This document shows positions 46,904 through 55,937 of a stretch of DNA of 64,000 nucleotides, one piece after another. Within the stretch, counting starts at the first letter, position 1; every line of letters starts with the position of its first letter. The DNA is from Vibrio sonorensis (GTDB taxonomy: Bacteria; Pseudomonadota; Gammaproteobacteria; Enterobacterales; Vibrionaceae): assembly GCF_001854765.1 (NCBI RefSeq), contig NZ_LJJE01000002.1, positions 310,001 to 374,000 on the forward strand, in the 5' to 3' direction. The notes beneath the pieces are model-generated. The model saw nothing but the letters and a program-made list of their open reading frames with translations. It had not been told where the DNA came from and ran no database searches. Made by a program: the position numbers and the translations under genes.

Positions 46904-48235
46904 TTAGCTTTTATCTAGATCTCTTAGGTGATCAAGTAAGTATTCAGTGTAGTAAAGTGGCATCACTATGTGCTCTTTCTTTGTTGCTGGAGAGCCTTGA
47001 GTGCCTGTAAGTTTGATCGTCTTGTGGGGCTTGCACTTTTCGATGTAAGACTGCAATGATTTTGCTCGGGTTCGCTTACCGCTCTTTACTTCTACAGGCA
47101 CAATACGGCCTAGGTCATCAGCGATGATGAACTCTATCTCAGCCCTTGCGTCTCCCCAAGAGAAACTTGGTTCAATACCTAGTGCGGCGATTTCCTGTTG
47201 AACATAGTTTTCTGCGACATATCCCTTGTATTCATAGCCTTGCTGTTTGATTTCACGGTAACCCGTACCGAGCATATGGTTCAACAGGCCTACATCAAAT
47301 AGAAATAATTTAACTGCATTTTCCTTCTGATAAGCAGCTAAAGGAGAACGAGGTTGTCCTTCAATAGGATGATTCTTTAGCGCAAGTCGACACTTGTGAA
47401 GCCATGTGATCGCACTTTCATATTCAGTATATCGAGATTTGCGTTTGTGAACGCCTTTGAATTTGAACCGTTTAACGGAGTCATCGAATACCGAAGATAA
47501 CTGGGCTGGGATGCTTCTAAATACAGACTCGATGAGTTGCGCATCTACTTTTCCAGAGTATTTTCCGAAATCACGCATGTAGCCCTCAATTAAGTTTCGA
47601 TGGACTTCAGAGACGGCTTCAATTCGGTCAATGATACTGAGTTGAGAGTTTGCGAACCATGAGTTTACGGCTTCAGGCATGCCGCCAACGAAGTAATAAT
47701 CAGTTAGCAATTCGATTAACTTGGAATGAGCCGCAGAAGAACTCAGCTTTTGGTCAAACGCTTTTTGAAGAGCTTTCTCTCCAGATGCCCACAAAAACTC
47801 CCTGAAAGTCAGTGGCCTTAAGTTGTGCTGTTCAACTTTTCCAACAGGGAAGGAGGTGAGCAATCCAATATTGGAACCACTTGCAGCAACATAAGCTTTG
47901 GGAGCCTTTTCTGCAAAGTATTTAAGTGCGGTAACCGCTCTAGGACACTCACCAATTTCATCTAAAATAAGTAGATCTGTAGATGGTTCGAAGGTTTGCC
48001 CTGTTAAGAGTTCAATATTGGTGATGATGTCATCAGGATTTAAAGATCCAGCAAAAGCTTCCATTAACTCAGGACTCTCTAAAAAATCGATCCTTAGGAC
48101 ATTTTCGAATGTACTACCTAATAGCTCCTGCAATAAGAATGTTTTGCCAGTTTGTCTAGCTCCGTCAATCAGTAGAGGCTTCCTGGTTGGCTTGCCTTTC
48201 CAGGTGAGTAGGTTTTCAAGCAATGTTCGTTTCAT
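46904..48235 (-). CDS. AAA ATPase with DUF4143 domain
   Basis: A 443-residue ATPase. The Walker A motif is DGARQTGKT near residue 24, and Walker B is LLILDEIGE near residue 93. The C-terminal DUF4143 part contains YVAENYVQQEI and a PD-(D/E)xK-like segment with EIEFIIADDLGRIVPVEVKSG (D/E...E-x-K). Such proteins are widespread in accessory DNA; functions are mostly unknown. It is flanked by direct repeats and has its own upstream repeats, so it looks like a mobile or recently acquired unit. Confidence 0.8.
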   Translation of the reverse strand: MKRTLLENLLTWKGKPTRKPLLIDGARQTGKTFLLQELLGSTFENVLRIDFLESPELMEAFAGSLNPDDIITNIELLTGQTFEPSTDLLILDEIGECPRAVTALKYFAEKAPKAYVAASGSNIGLLTSFPVGKVEQHNLRPLTFREFLWASGEKALQKAFDQKLSSSAAHSKLIELLTDYYFVGGMPEAVNSWFANSQLSIIDRIEAVSEVHRNLIEGYMRDFGKYSGKVDAQLIESVFRSIPAQLSSVFDDSVKRFKFKGVHKRKSRYTEYESAITWLHKCRLALKNHPIEGQPRSPLAAYQKENAVKLFLFDVGLLNHMLGTGYREIKQQGYEYKGYVAENYVQQEIAALGIEPSFSWGDARAEIEFIIADDLGRIVPVEVKSGKRTRAKSLQSYIEKCKPHKTIKLTGTQGSPATKKEHIVMPLYYTEYLLDHLRDLDKS

Positions 48236-48309
48236 CTAGCCACCTTAGTGATAGCGATTTCATGTTCGATGCTTATTACATAAAAATGCGCGACAAAATG
48301 CAAGATTAA

Positions 48310-48355
48310 ACATTTTAATGCGCATAAAAATGTTTTGTTTTACATTTTAATGCGC
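48310..48355 (-). promoter_or_regulatory. Direct repeats upstream of the ATPase gene
   Basis: ACATTTTAATGCGC occurs at 48310-48323 and at 48342-48355, a 32-bp period of about three helical turns. They lie 75-120 bases upstream of the ATPase start and may be binding sites for its regulator. Confidence 0.55.
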
Positions 48356-48428
48356 GTAAAAGTGCATTTTGGTGTGCGCATGATTATGTGGGGGAGCGAG
48401 GCACAGTAATGAGTATATTGAGTAATCA

Positions 48429-48460
48429 GGGTCAGAGCCGTTTTAACAGAGCCGTTTTAA
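48429..48460. repeat. Right copy of the GGGTCAGAGCCG repeat with a tandem partial copy
   Basis: GGGTCAGAGCCGTTTTAA at 48429-48446 repeats the sequence at 46804-46821 exactly. A further CAGAGCCGTTTTAA follows at once (48447-48460). Confidence 0.8.
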
Positions 48461-48476
48461 CAATTGAAGCCAAAAC

Positions 48477-48506
48477 AAAAAGGCCCAACTCGGTGAGTTG
48501 GGCCTT
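48477..48506 (-). terminator. Displaced terminator next to attL
   Basis: GGCCCAACTC and GAGTTGGGCC pair around GGT; read on the minus strand TTTTTG follows. It abuts the left att copy exactly as another terminator abuts the ssrA end at 57.6 kb. It is probably the original ssrA terminator, separated from its gene by the island. Confidence 0.75.
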
Positions 48507-48536
48507 TCCAAACGTTTGGTGGAGCTGGCGGGAGTT
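48503..48536. repeat. attL, left 34-bp direct repeat
   Basis: It begins CCTTTCCAAACGTTTGG and ends in the tmRNA-derived GCTGGCGGGAGTT. After 48536 the sequence leaves the tmRNA gene, so this is only a fragment of the 3' end. Confidence 0.9.
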
Positions 48537-48721
48537 ACCACCAAAACCATAATATTCAATCACTTAGTTGTAATTGTAGGTCGTTGAAAAGGTACTTTAG
48601 TACCGTGTCTTAGGGCACTACTTTACCGGTATTGTAACGCTATGGAAAGAATCTACTAAATGAAAATGTTGGACGTCAGTTCAACTCCCTATATGGGAGA
48701 TGAACCGACAGCAGTTGTATA
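48537..48721. other. Left end of the island
   Basis: No gene. It holds small hairpins: GGTAC TTTA GTACC near 48591, and GTTCAACTCCC / GGGAGATGAAC (48679-48705, one mismatch). The latter lies directly after the HUH-like gene and may end its transcript or serve recombination. Confidence 0.5.
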
Positions 48722-49639
48722 TTATTGAGCGAAGGGGAGGGTACTTGTCAGACGTTCAATTGACTTGGTCTGGTGAGGGGATAAATGATGACACCTGAGC
48801 TCTGTAAGGGACTTTCTTATTCTATTTTCCTGTCGGTGTTTTTGTCTTAGATTCTCTTCTATGCTTGCTGTAAACCACTTCTCTACCTGACTTTGTAGGG
48901 TATTAAGTAACTTTACTGTTTCGTGAGCTTTTTTGGCTTCTTGTTGTTGATATCGCCATTCTTCTAGGCGGCGTCCACGAGCAGGTGTGTGAGGCACATA
49001 TAATTTATGATCTATGCAACAGTGTTTGAGGATGGCGGCATTAAAGGAAGTCTTGATCAGTTTGGTGGATTGCTTTCTTTGTATATCTTTTAATATGCGG
49101 TTGGCGACAACTTTGCCAATCATTAAGTGAACATGATCCCCAGCCCCAAGCTTGCCCATTTGAGGTTGTTGATGAAGAACGGCTCGAACTAAATATTTAA
49201 ACTCGGCTAGCTCTTGCTCGTTTAGGTTTAACTGTTCAGAGAGTGCTTTACAGCAGTCGTTTAAGACTAGTTTCCATTGTTCCACACTCGGACGTATACC
49301 TCGAGGAAGAGTAAGGCAAAACTCAACGGCGTAACTGGAAAGAGGTCTCCCCCGTCTCCTATGTGAAATTTGATTTGCTCTAAACTGCTCTCCTTTTAGA
49401 GCTATTCTTTGTGAGGTTTTTGGGGAGCCTATGAGTTCTATGATGCACTCTGTATCTTTATGATTTTTGTGAGTGGTAGAAGTTAAGTAGACTTCTCTAG
49501 TCATGACGCCGAAGGCAGCGTTTTTTACCGATTGTGTTGTCACCGTCCAGTTTTTCAACATGTTTTCTTGAAGGGTAGATCTTTGTAAAACAAATAGTAA
49601 GTCAATGTTTGTGGATGCCTGTGGTTCCAGATAGGACAA
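48722..49639 (-). CDS. Putative HUH-type nuclease (relaxase or replication protein)
   Basis: A 305-residue protein, not firmly recognised. GDHVHLMIGKV (His169, His171) looks like the HUH metal motif of relaxases and rolling-circle replication proteins, and FNAAILKHCCIDHKLYVP resembles the segment after it in Mob proteins. The C-terminal part is rich in charged helices (EEWRYQQQEAKKAHE, KHRQENRIRK). If right, it could nick the element for transfer or replication. The TTG at 49639 is the open start; the ATG at 49561 is an alternative. It is divergent from the next small gene. Confidence 0.4.
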   Translation of the reverse strand: MSYLEPQASTNIDLLFVLQRSTLQENMLKNWTVTTQSVKNAAFGVMTREVYLTSTTHKNHKDTECIIELIGSPKTSQRIALKGEQFRANQISHRRRGRPLSSYAVEFCLTLPRGIRPSVEQWKLVLNDCCKALSEQLNLNEQELAEFKYLVRAVLHQQPQMGKLGAGDHVHLMIGKVVANRILKDIQRKQSTKLIKTSFNAAILKHCCIDHKLYVPHTPARGRRLEEWRYQQQEAKKAHETVKLLNTLQSQVEKWFTASIEENLRQKHRQENRIRKSLTELRCHHLSPHQTKSIERLTSTLPFAQ

Positions 49640-49718
49640 TTGCTTCGCTTTGTGCCTCTGGTAAGAGTGGGCACCCCTCTTAACTCCCCATTAAAAAATA
49701 TGTATGTTTAAAGAAAAC

Positions 49719-50069
49719 ATGACAGATAAACATACCCCACTTGCAGATGCTCTAGCGAAAGCGATTCAGATAGATACAGTAAACAACGTAAGGAAAGAGG
49801 TTGAGCGAATAGTTGTAGAAAAATGTATGAGTCGAGGGTTTATTTCAAAGCAAGATGAGGACAGCGCGAGCGCGAAGTACCAGTGGGTAAAAAAAGTTTT
49901 TCGTAACGATTATGAGGCATTGATGTTAAGGAGAAAGACTCCGCTAAAGGTAGGAAATATGTCAGACCTATCATCGTTTAATGATGAACTAGATTACATC
50001 GCAGAACAGGTTATAGATAGCATGGCGCAAAGGCTATTACTTAATCAAATCTTTCTCGCAATGGTATAG
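49719..50069 (+). CDS. Small hypothetical island protein
   Basis: A 116-residue, mostly helical protein with many charged residues (TVNNVRKEVERIVVEKCMSR, AKYQWVKKVFRNDYEALMLRR). No family recognised. The ATG at 49719 follows AAAGAAAAC; an ATG five codons upstream is also possible. The open frame just after its stop (plus one) reads on for about 50 codons, which could mean a lost C terminus, but I cannot prove it. Confidence 0.55.
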   Translation: MTDKHTPLADALAKAIQIDTVNNVRKEVERIVVEKCMSRGFISKQDEDSASAKYQWVKKVFRNDYEALMLRRKTPLKVGNMSDLSSFNDELDYIAEQVIDSMAQRLLLNQIFLAMV

Positions 50070-50491
50070 CTCATATTGACCTAATCGAATTGGATGCATT
50101 TGTCCCATTATTTAGGTATGTGTATTCCGAAAAGCTGACTTGCCAACGGCGGTTTTTTAAAGATTGGCGAACGGAATTCTCAACTAACGTACGAAAGACT
50201 GATAATCCTCGAAAAGCTTGAGAATGGTTATGATCTGATATTAATCAGTTAGAACTCAATTTGTCAGCTTCGTTTCGTCGAAGAGACTAGACCTTACGGG
50301 TAGCCCTAAATCGGTGTTAGTTTGTTATTTTTTCGAGGATGTATTCGGCATCACTATCTGCGCTGATGACACTATCGCACAAATAGAAGACATCTAACAC
50401 TAGTGATAGTAAACCTCGAAACAAAAAAAGACATAATGCAAACTTCTGATACTATAGTTGGAAATAACCAATTGTTAGATATGAGGTTTGT
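50070..50491. other. Gap upstream of the SIR2-STAND gene
   Basis: 422 bases with no supported gene. From about 50068 a frame of some 50 codons is open (DLIELDAFVPLFRYVYSEK), perhaps a remnant. The promoter of the defence gene must lie here; TATAGT near 50453 is a possible -10, with no clear -35. Confidence 0.4.
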
Positions 50492-52957
50492 ATGCTTAAG
50501 AAAGGCTTAGATTTATCTAAACTTGCCCCGGCTCAAGTTGATTTGAGTAAACTTAAAAGTAAATTGTCATCTGGTAATGCCGTATTAATTACAGGTGCAG
50601 GCTTCTCTCTTGACTGCGAAAATATTACTGGTGGTAACCCTCCTCTAGCAGGTGCTTTGTCTGAGAAGTTTTGTGAGGAGTTTGGGCTACCGATCACTGA
50701 CGACCTTAAATATACCTCTGATGTTTGTATAACGTTGGGAGACAAAGAGGACGTACTTCAAGTTCTAAAAGACAACTATTCACTAGTTGCGGCATCTCAA
50801 GCTAATATTGATATATGCAGTATTCCTTGGCGTAGAATATACACAACTAACTATGATAACAGTATTGAACTAAGCTATTTAGCCAATAAAAAGAGCATTG
50901 AATCACTATCTCTTCTAGATAAGCCTCAAGACTACATCAAGCACGAAAAAGCAATATGCTTACATTTAAATGGTTCAATCCAAAATGCCGCCGTTGATGA
51001 TTTGGATACAAAAATTAAGCTATCAGATGCGTCATATATGTCTGCTGACTTTTTTCTAGACTCAAAGTGGCGAAATGTGTTTAATCGAGACGTGGAACAT
51101 TGCTCTGCTTTAGTGTTTGTTGGTTACTCTCTCTATGATTTTGATATTGAAAAAGTGCTAAATGACCGCCCTCACCTCGCAGACAAGACTTACTTCGTTG
51201 TGCATGACGGAGCATCACATCAATTAACTTATAAATTATCTAAATATGGCCACGTAACTCAAATTGGTACTTCTGGTTTTGGTGAGCTAGTTAAGGAAGT
51301 TATCGTTGACAAAGATGACGTGCTAATGCCTAGTTGTTTTACTAAGAGAGTTGTAAATGAGGAAGACAGCAACCTAGATGATGTTGCAACTCAATTGATG
51401 TTGCTTTTTGGCAAGTATACTAATACCGATGTCGATACCGTGGTGAGAAAAGGTTTTGATGTACCTTTTATGTTTGAACGTTCAGTATCAACCGAAATTC
51501 TAACCCATTTGATGGACAAAAAGCATGTGTTCATTCAGAGTGACCTTGGTAATGGCAAATCCGTTCTAATGAGCCATATCGCATCCTCGGCGACACTCTA
51601 TGGGCAGAGTGTTTGGGAGATGACTAATTTTGAAGATGACGCCTGTAAAGATCTAGATATACTGGCAAATTTAGCAGGAGATCATTTAGTCATTATTGAC
51701 GACATCAGTGATCAAAAAGAGTTTTTCGATTACTTCACTGCGATGCTTCCCTCGAATATTACGCTATTGCTATCCGACAGATCTGTAAGTTCATTCTCAA
51801 ATATTCAGCAATTCGCAGATAGTGGCGTCCCAATAAACGTATTTAGTTTGAATGAGTTGCTTGATACTGAGATTGAACAACTAATATCCATCCTAGACGA
51901 CCAAAACTTATGGAAGCAATACACAGGGTGGAGTCGAGCTAAGAAGGTCAATTTAATACGTGAAGGGTATAACAGCCAGCTATCAAATGTACTACTAGAG
52001 CTTCTTAAAAGTCCCGATATAAAAGATCGAGTATTAAATTTGCTGACGGAGCTAACGTCAGAACCAAAGTATAAAAAAACTTTGTTTGCTTTGGCTTTAT
52101 GTGACGTTTTTAACATTAGGAAAGATCCAGTAAACATCAGTGATATCGCTGGTAACGAAGAGATATTAACGGCAAAGTTTAGAGACACGGATGCATTTAC
52201 AACTCTATTTTCTGTTAGTTCAGACAGTACAATACTTGCTAAGTCAAGTATCTTGAGTCTTTTTATTATCAACAATATCCTAACGGACAGTTATGTTGTA
52301 GAAAATTGTCTTGAGATTATGGGGAGAATCGATAATAGGGATGAGCATCACCTAAAGACACTGCACTCAAAACTAAGGACGTTTAGTAATGTTGAAAAGT
52401 TGATCCCACAAAAGCAAGCTTCATTGAATAACTATTTTGTTGAATTGAAACGTCGATGCACATGGTTAACTAGACACCCGCACTTCTGGGTTCAATATGC
52501 GATGTGTCGACTTAGTTTTGGTGATACCTCTACAGCTCAACAACATCTAGATTCTGCATATGAATTCGCTGCATTGCGAACTAACGGGTCGTCAAGTTAT
52601 CACACCGAAAATATTGATACTCAACAAGCTCGCCTCTATCTCATGGAAGTGACAGAGGGGACAATATCTGAACGAGAGAAATCTGAACGTTTTGAAAAAG
52701 CACATGCGTTACTACTAGGTGTAAAAAATGATAATAAACGCTTCAGGCAAGTTCTTAAATACGAAGATGTTTTTGACTGTAGCTATAGTGCCTTTGGTAA
52801 AGGCAAGCAAGCTAACTTCGAGCACGCTTGTAAGCGTATGCTTCAGGATGCTCAAGAGGCTAAGGCAGAAGCGACAGCTACCGAGCGAATTAATTTCATT
52901 GTTCTCTCTATCGAAAAGTTAACTAGTATTCTTGAATCAATTAAGACGACTAGATAA
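50492..52957 (+). CDS. SIR2-domain STAND NTPase, probable anti-phage effector
   Basis: An 821-residue protein with three parts. Residues about 25-270 are a SIR2-like NAD-binding domain: ITGAGFS (33-39), IPWRRIYTTNYDNSIE (111-126, with Asn120 and Asp122) and LVFVGYSLYDFD. The usual catalytic His before Gly in the H-L-H-G motif is Asn160 here (HLNGS). Residues about 330-500 form a P-loop NTPase with Walker A DLGNGKS (351-357) and Walker B HLVIIDD. The long helical C terminus (about 500-821) contains a TPR-like stretch near HPHFWVQYAMCRLSFGD and would be the sensor. Such SIR2-STAND proteins drain NAD+ on infection. Start ATG has GAGG upstream. Confidence 0.85.
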   Translation: MLKKGLDLSKLAPAQVDLSKLKSKLSSGNAVLITGAGFSLDCENITGGNPPLAGALSEKFCEEFGLPITDDLKYTSDVCITLGDKEDVLQVLKDNYSLVAASQANIDICSIPWRRIYTTNYDNSIELSYLANKKSIESLSLLDKPQDYIKHEKAICLHLNGSIQNAAVDDLDTKIKLSDASYMSADFFLDSKWRNVFNRDVEHCSALVFVGYSLYDFDIEKVLNDRPHLADKTYFVVHDGASHQLTYKLSKYGHVTQIGTSGFGELVKEVIVDKDDVLMPSCFTKRVVNEEDSNLDDVATQLMLLFGKYTNTDVDTVVRKGFDVPFMFERSVSTEILTHLMDKKHVFIQSDLGNGKSVLMSHIASSATLYGQSVWEMTNFEDDACKDLDILANLAGDHLVIIDDISDQKEFFDYFTAMLPSNITLLLSDRSVSSFSNIQQFADSGVPINVFSLNELLDTEIEQLISILDDQNLWKQYTGWSRAKKVNLIREGYNSQLSNVLLELLKSPDIKDRVLNLLTELTSEPKYKKTLFALALCDVFNIRKDPVNISDIAGNEEILTAKFRDTDAFTTLFSVSSDSTILAKSSILSLFIINNILTDSYVVENCLEIMGRIDNRDEHHLKTLHSKLRTFSNVEKLIPQKQASLNNYFVELKRRCTWLTRHPHFWVQYAMCRLSFGDTSTAQQHLDSAYEFAALRTNGSSSYHTENIDTQQARLYLMEVTEGTISEREKSERFEKAHALLLGVKNDNKRFRQVLKYEDVFDCSYSAFGKGKQANFEHACKRMLQDAQEAKAEATATERINFIVLSIEKLTSILESIKTTR

Positions 52958-52972
52958 AGTTTGTTGTTTAGA

Positions 52973-53001
52973 AACCGAGCTCAATGAGTTCGGTTTTTTT
53001 T
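52973..53001 (+). terminator. Rho-independent terminator after the SIR2-STAND gene
   Basis: ACCGAGCTC and GAGTTCGGT pair around AAT (one G-U), followed by eight Ts. Confidence 0.9.
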
Positions 53002-53361
53002 GAGATATTAGAGGAAGACTACTTGATTGATGTGAGCTTGTAGTCAATGAAATATTACGGATGTGATCTATTCAGATTGGGTATTTATAAGCGTTCAAAA
53101 TACGAAGAAAACCATTAACATAAGGCATGGTATTAAACGATTTATATACTTTAAGCCGTTAATAGTTTGAAGATGTTCGCCCTACCAGAAAAGGCGACTT
53201 ACTGTCAGAGTAACTTGGAATATACATCTAATCAAAAGAAGAGCTCCGCTATCGCGGGAATCCCCCCTCGAATTGAATTTTCAATTCAACGCGAGGAGCG
53301 ATTTTGTATGTGTTTAAACTACACAGACTACATTTGTTGGTTTAGTTTGTGCAGATTAAAC
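53002..53361. other. Gap with multi-hairpin structure
   Basis: No supported gene; a 90-codon open frame here has poor coding character. The 53231-53301 part is folded: GCTCC / GGAGC outer arms, CCTCG / CGAGG (53266-53296) enclosing AATTGAA TT TTCAATT, and CGC-TAT-GCG-like short pairs. It could be an origin or transfer site of the island. Confidence 0.5.
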
Positions 53362-54513
53362 TCACTCCAACAGAATAATAGTATGCTTATTATGTTGTCC
53401 TCTAGTCACTTTTATTGCAGGAATAGGGCGTTCCTGTAACGTAATTAGTGATTCCGATATTAGTTTACTATTCCATGCTCGACCCAAATAGTTTTTAAGA
53501 GGAGTTCTTGTAATTTGATTGCTTTTCCCCTGCTCGCAAAGCGTCTTGATTGCAGCAAGGACGATATCCGCCATTTGTTCTTTTCTTTCCGCAACATGAG
53601 CTTCTCTTTCTGTGTTGAATGTGTACCTCACGGAGCTATGCCAGTATTCAATCCACGCTAATGCCGCATTCAGATGATTTTCATTAACTTGATTAGTTTT
53701 ATCACAAATAGCGAACATCATGGCGTACATCGTGGCGTAATGACTTGCACGAGTCATTAGACTTTGCTCTACCGAATCATTGGGACCGAGACTTCTTAAC
53801 GTTTTGTACACGGCTTTATATCGTTCTTTATAGCTTTCAGTGAACTCTAGTTGTTCGTTGTCCGAATTAGCCCAGTAGAGTATATCGTTAAGTTGTTCTG
53901 CTAATTCATCAAGGACTACTTGCTTAGTAGTGTGAGGGAATGCTTCACCTTCCTTTCCGAATAAGCGGTATATTGGAAACCTGTTAGCAAACCCGTTTGT
54001 AACTGATGAGTTAGACAACTCTTTGCTAAACTCCCGTGGAGTTATATGTCCAACGATCGCAACGTGCGGGTTAGTACAGGTGTACGGATCTGACTTAGTC
54101 ATTGAAGTCAGTGTTTTCCCGTCAAATAACTTGCGTATTGTTGCGCTTAGTATTGAGTCCTTTGCATTGCATTTTGATAATACACTCTGAAATTCAGCCT
54201 CTATCATAACCAGACGCTTGTCATCGCCCTCTGGGGTGTTTGTATCTCTCAAATGGTTACTTAACCCTTCACCACTCGCTAGTCCTCCAGATGTTATTGG
54301 TGCATATAGCGGGAAGCCGCAAGAGTCGTTCTCTCCAGCAAGTTTGTTTGCTGTATCGATTAGAGCCGATACTTGATCGTCGCTAAGTCCTTTCCCTTCG
54401 CCAGTTCTGGCTAGCATGACTACATTTAGGCGATGTTCTGTTACGCCTGCTCCAAACGGTGTCACTTTCCTGTCTCGAGGAATCGAAATGGATAAGATGC
54501 TCATTAAAGTCAT
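53362..54513 (-). CDS. DUF3987-like replication/primase-associated ATPase
   Basis: A 383-residue protein. The segment RLVMIEAEFQSVLSKCNAKD, LFDGKTLTSMTKSDPYTCTN, HVAIVGHITPREFSKEL and NGFANRFPIYRLFGKEGE follow the order of DUF3987 proteins of prophages and islands, and VMLARTGEGKGLS is a degenerate Walker A. Such proteins often lie with primases and are thought to act in element replication; the biochemical role is unclear. It begins two bases after the small upstream gene, so the two are probably co-translated. Confidence 0.7.
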   Translation of the reverse strand: MTLMSILSISIPRDRKVTPFGAGVTEHRLNVVMLARTGEGKGLSDDQVSALIDTANKLAGENDSCGFPLYAPITSGGLASGEGLSNHLRDTNTPEGDDKRLVMIEAEFQSVLSKCNAKDSILSATIRKLFDGKTLTSMTKSDPYTCTNPHVAIVGHITPREFSKELSNSSVTNGFANRFPIYRLFGKEGEAFPHTTKQVVLDELAEQLNDILYWANSDNEQLEFTESYKERYKAVYKTLRSLGPNDSVEQSLMTRASHYATMYAMMFAICDKTNQVNENHLNAALAWIEYWHSSVRYTFNTEREAHVAERKEQMADIVLAAIKTLCEQGKSNQITRTPLKNYLGRAWNSKLISESLITLQERPIPAIKVTRGQHNKHTIILLE

Positions 54514-54515
54514 GA

Positions 54516-54821
54516 CTATCGCTTCAAAATGAGCTTCCGTGCCTTGCTAAGAGCCGTAGCTATTTGACTCAAAATTCCGTATCTACCTTCAGGTGGTAAG
54601 TATGGTCTTATCTTAACGACAGATTCTTCTTGTTCTGAGCTATTTTGGGATTGCGTGAGCGAAGCAGGGCTGACGTCACTTCCTTTTTTATTCCCCGTGT
54701 AATTATTGTTTTTAGATTTTCGTTTAGATGTAACTTTGTTCGTTGACACATCATTCAAGTTGTCTACTGTAGAAGTCTTACTATCTTTTTTGTTGAAGGC
54801 TTTACTTAATAATTTAATCAT
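54516..54821 (-). CDS. Small lysine-rich hypothetical island protein
   Basis: A 101-residue protein of low complexity in the middle (Ser, Asn, Lys; KVTSKRKSKNNNYTGNKK) with a more regular C terminus (LPPEGRYGILSQIATALSKARK). No family recognised. Its stop is two bases before the DUF3987 start and 12 bases after the recombinase stop, so all three may be one minus-strand transcript. Confidence 0.6.
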   Translation of the reverse strand: MIKLLSKAFNKKDSKTSTVDNLNDVSTNKVTSKRKSKNNNYTGNKKGSDVSPASLTQSQNSSEQEESVVKIRPYLPPEGRYGILSQIATALSKARKLILKR

Positions 54822-54833
54822 GGCTATGGTTAA

Positions 54834-55937
54834 CTACTTTAATACTGGTTGAATATTCTGTGTTTCTTTTGAATCGATGGATTCTATATATGGCTTGTAA
54901 ACACTTGGTTCAAAACCATTGCCGTAGACGGCTCTAGTTATAGATAATTTATTTTCTATGGATGAACCGTGTCCTACCATATTCATAATGACCTCTTCAG
55001 GAACTTCGTTTTGATACAGTTCATCAACAAATGTATGCCTAAATGAATGCGCAGTTTTATCTCTTGGCATATTTAATGAGGTTCTAATTCTTGAAAACCA
55101 ATCTGAAACAGAATTAGAGTAGTATCCGTCAATTTGTTTTAAAGATTTAAATATCCTTCCATTATCAATGTTTTTTACAAAATCTAAAAAACCCAGTCGT
55201 ATTAATTCAGAATGAATTGGTATGAATCGACGACTACATATATTCTTTAACTTCTTGTCGTCACTGTCATTATTAATGCTTATACAAGCGATGCCTTTAA
55301 TGAAGACAATATCATCCGTATATAGCGAGCAGACTTCATTAAGCCTTGCTCCTGTATATCTGAGCAGTAAAGGTATCCAATGGTAGTAGGTATGCTTAGG
55401 TTGTGTTTGCTTAAAAACCTTATGATTAAAAATGCTCTTCAAGTCGTCATTACTGAACTTATTACGAGCATTTTTAGTCGCTAGCCTTGATCTCTTGATT
55501 GATTTAAATGGATTTGATTTGGTGTAACCTCTTTCTTTGCACCACTCCATGTAAGATGAGCATGACTCAATGATTCCTTTTATTGTTGACCCTGATAATG
55601 GTTCTTCCAGTAACTCTAGATTTTTCAAATATATGTCAATGTGAGCTAATCCAATGAAATTCTGGTTCTTTTGGGCATTCTTTGGATATCGAGTAAGCTT
55701 ATTGATGCCACCCTCAACTTGCTTGATGCAAATGTTGTAGAAATATGGTGCTGCTATTAAGTCTAGCAACACTTTAATTCGCTTTACTTTTGAGGTTATA
55801 TATTTTTCAGTTGAGTTACTATTTGTCCTTAACCAGTCAATGTACTCGTCTAAATGACTATTATGATCTTTGAATCTAATTGTTAACTTAAATTTTATGA
55901 TGCTAACAATGCTGAGAAATAACATGTATATATTCAT
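54834..55937 (-). CDS. Tyrosine recombinase, second integrase of the island
   Basis: A 367-residue site-specific recombinase. The catalytic set is complete: Arg in YTGARLNEV, His-x-x-Arg in TAHSFRHTF, His in MVGHGSS and the Tyr nucleophile in ITRAVYGNG. An N-terminal SAM-like core-binding domain precedes it. It is clearly related to the integrase at 56.3 kb (shared IPLLLRYTGARLNEVCSLYTD and IPIHSELIRLGFLDFVK) but distant. It may be the active partner or an older duplicate. The start is uncertain, as the first 15 residues are hydrophobic. Confidence 0.85.
   Translation of the reverse strand: MNIYMLFLSIVSIIKFKLTIRFKDHNSHLDEYIDWLRTNSNSTEKYITSKVKRIKVLLDLIAAPYFYNICIKQVEGGINKLTRYPKNAQKNQNFIGLAHIDIYLKNLELLEEPLSGSTIKGIIESCSSYMEWCKERGYTKSNPFKSIKRSRLATKNARNKFSNDDLKSIFNHKVFKQTQPKHTYYHWIPLLLRYTGARLNEVCSLYTDDIVFIKGIACISINNDSDDKKLKNICSRRFIPIHSELIRLGFLDFVKNIDNGRIFKSLKQIDGYYSNSVSDWFSRIRTSLNMPRDKTAHSFRHTFVDELYQNEVPEEVIMNMVGHGSSIENKLSITRAVYGNGFEPSVYKPYIESIDSKETQNIQPVLK

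Noticed and set aside
49704..50120. One continuous longer gene by frameshift after 50069
   Set aside because: The plus-one frame is open for about 50 codons but has no recognisable homology, so the join cannot be supported.
53167..53439. A 90-codon open frame on the plus strand of the island
   Set aside because: It runs across the multi-hairpin region and into the end of the opposite DUF3987 gene, and its protein is Cys/Ser-rich without family features.
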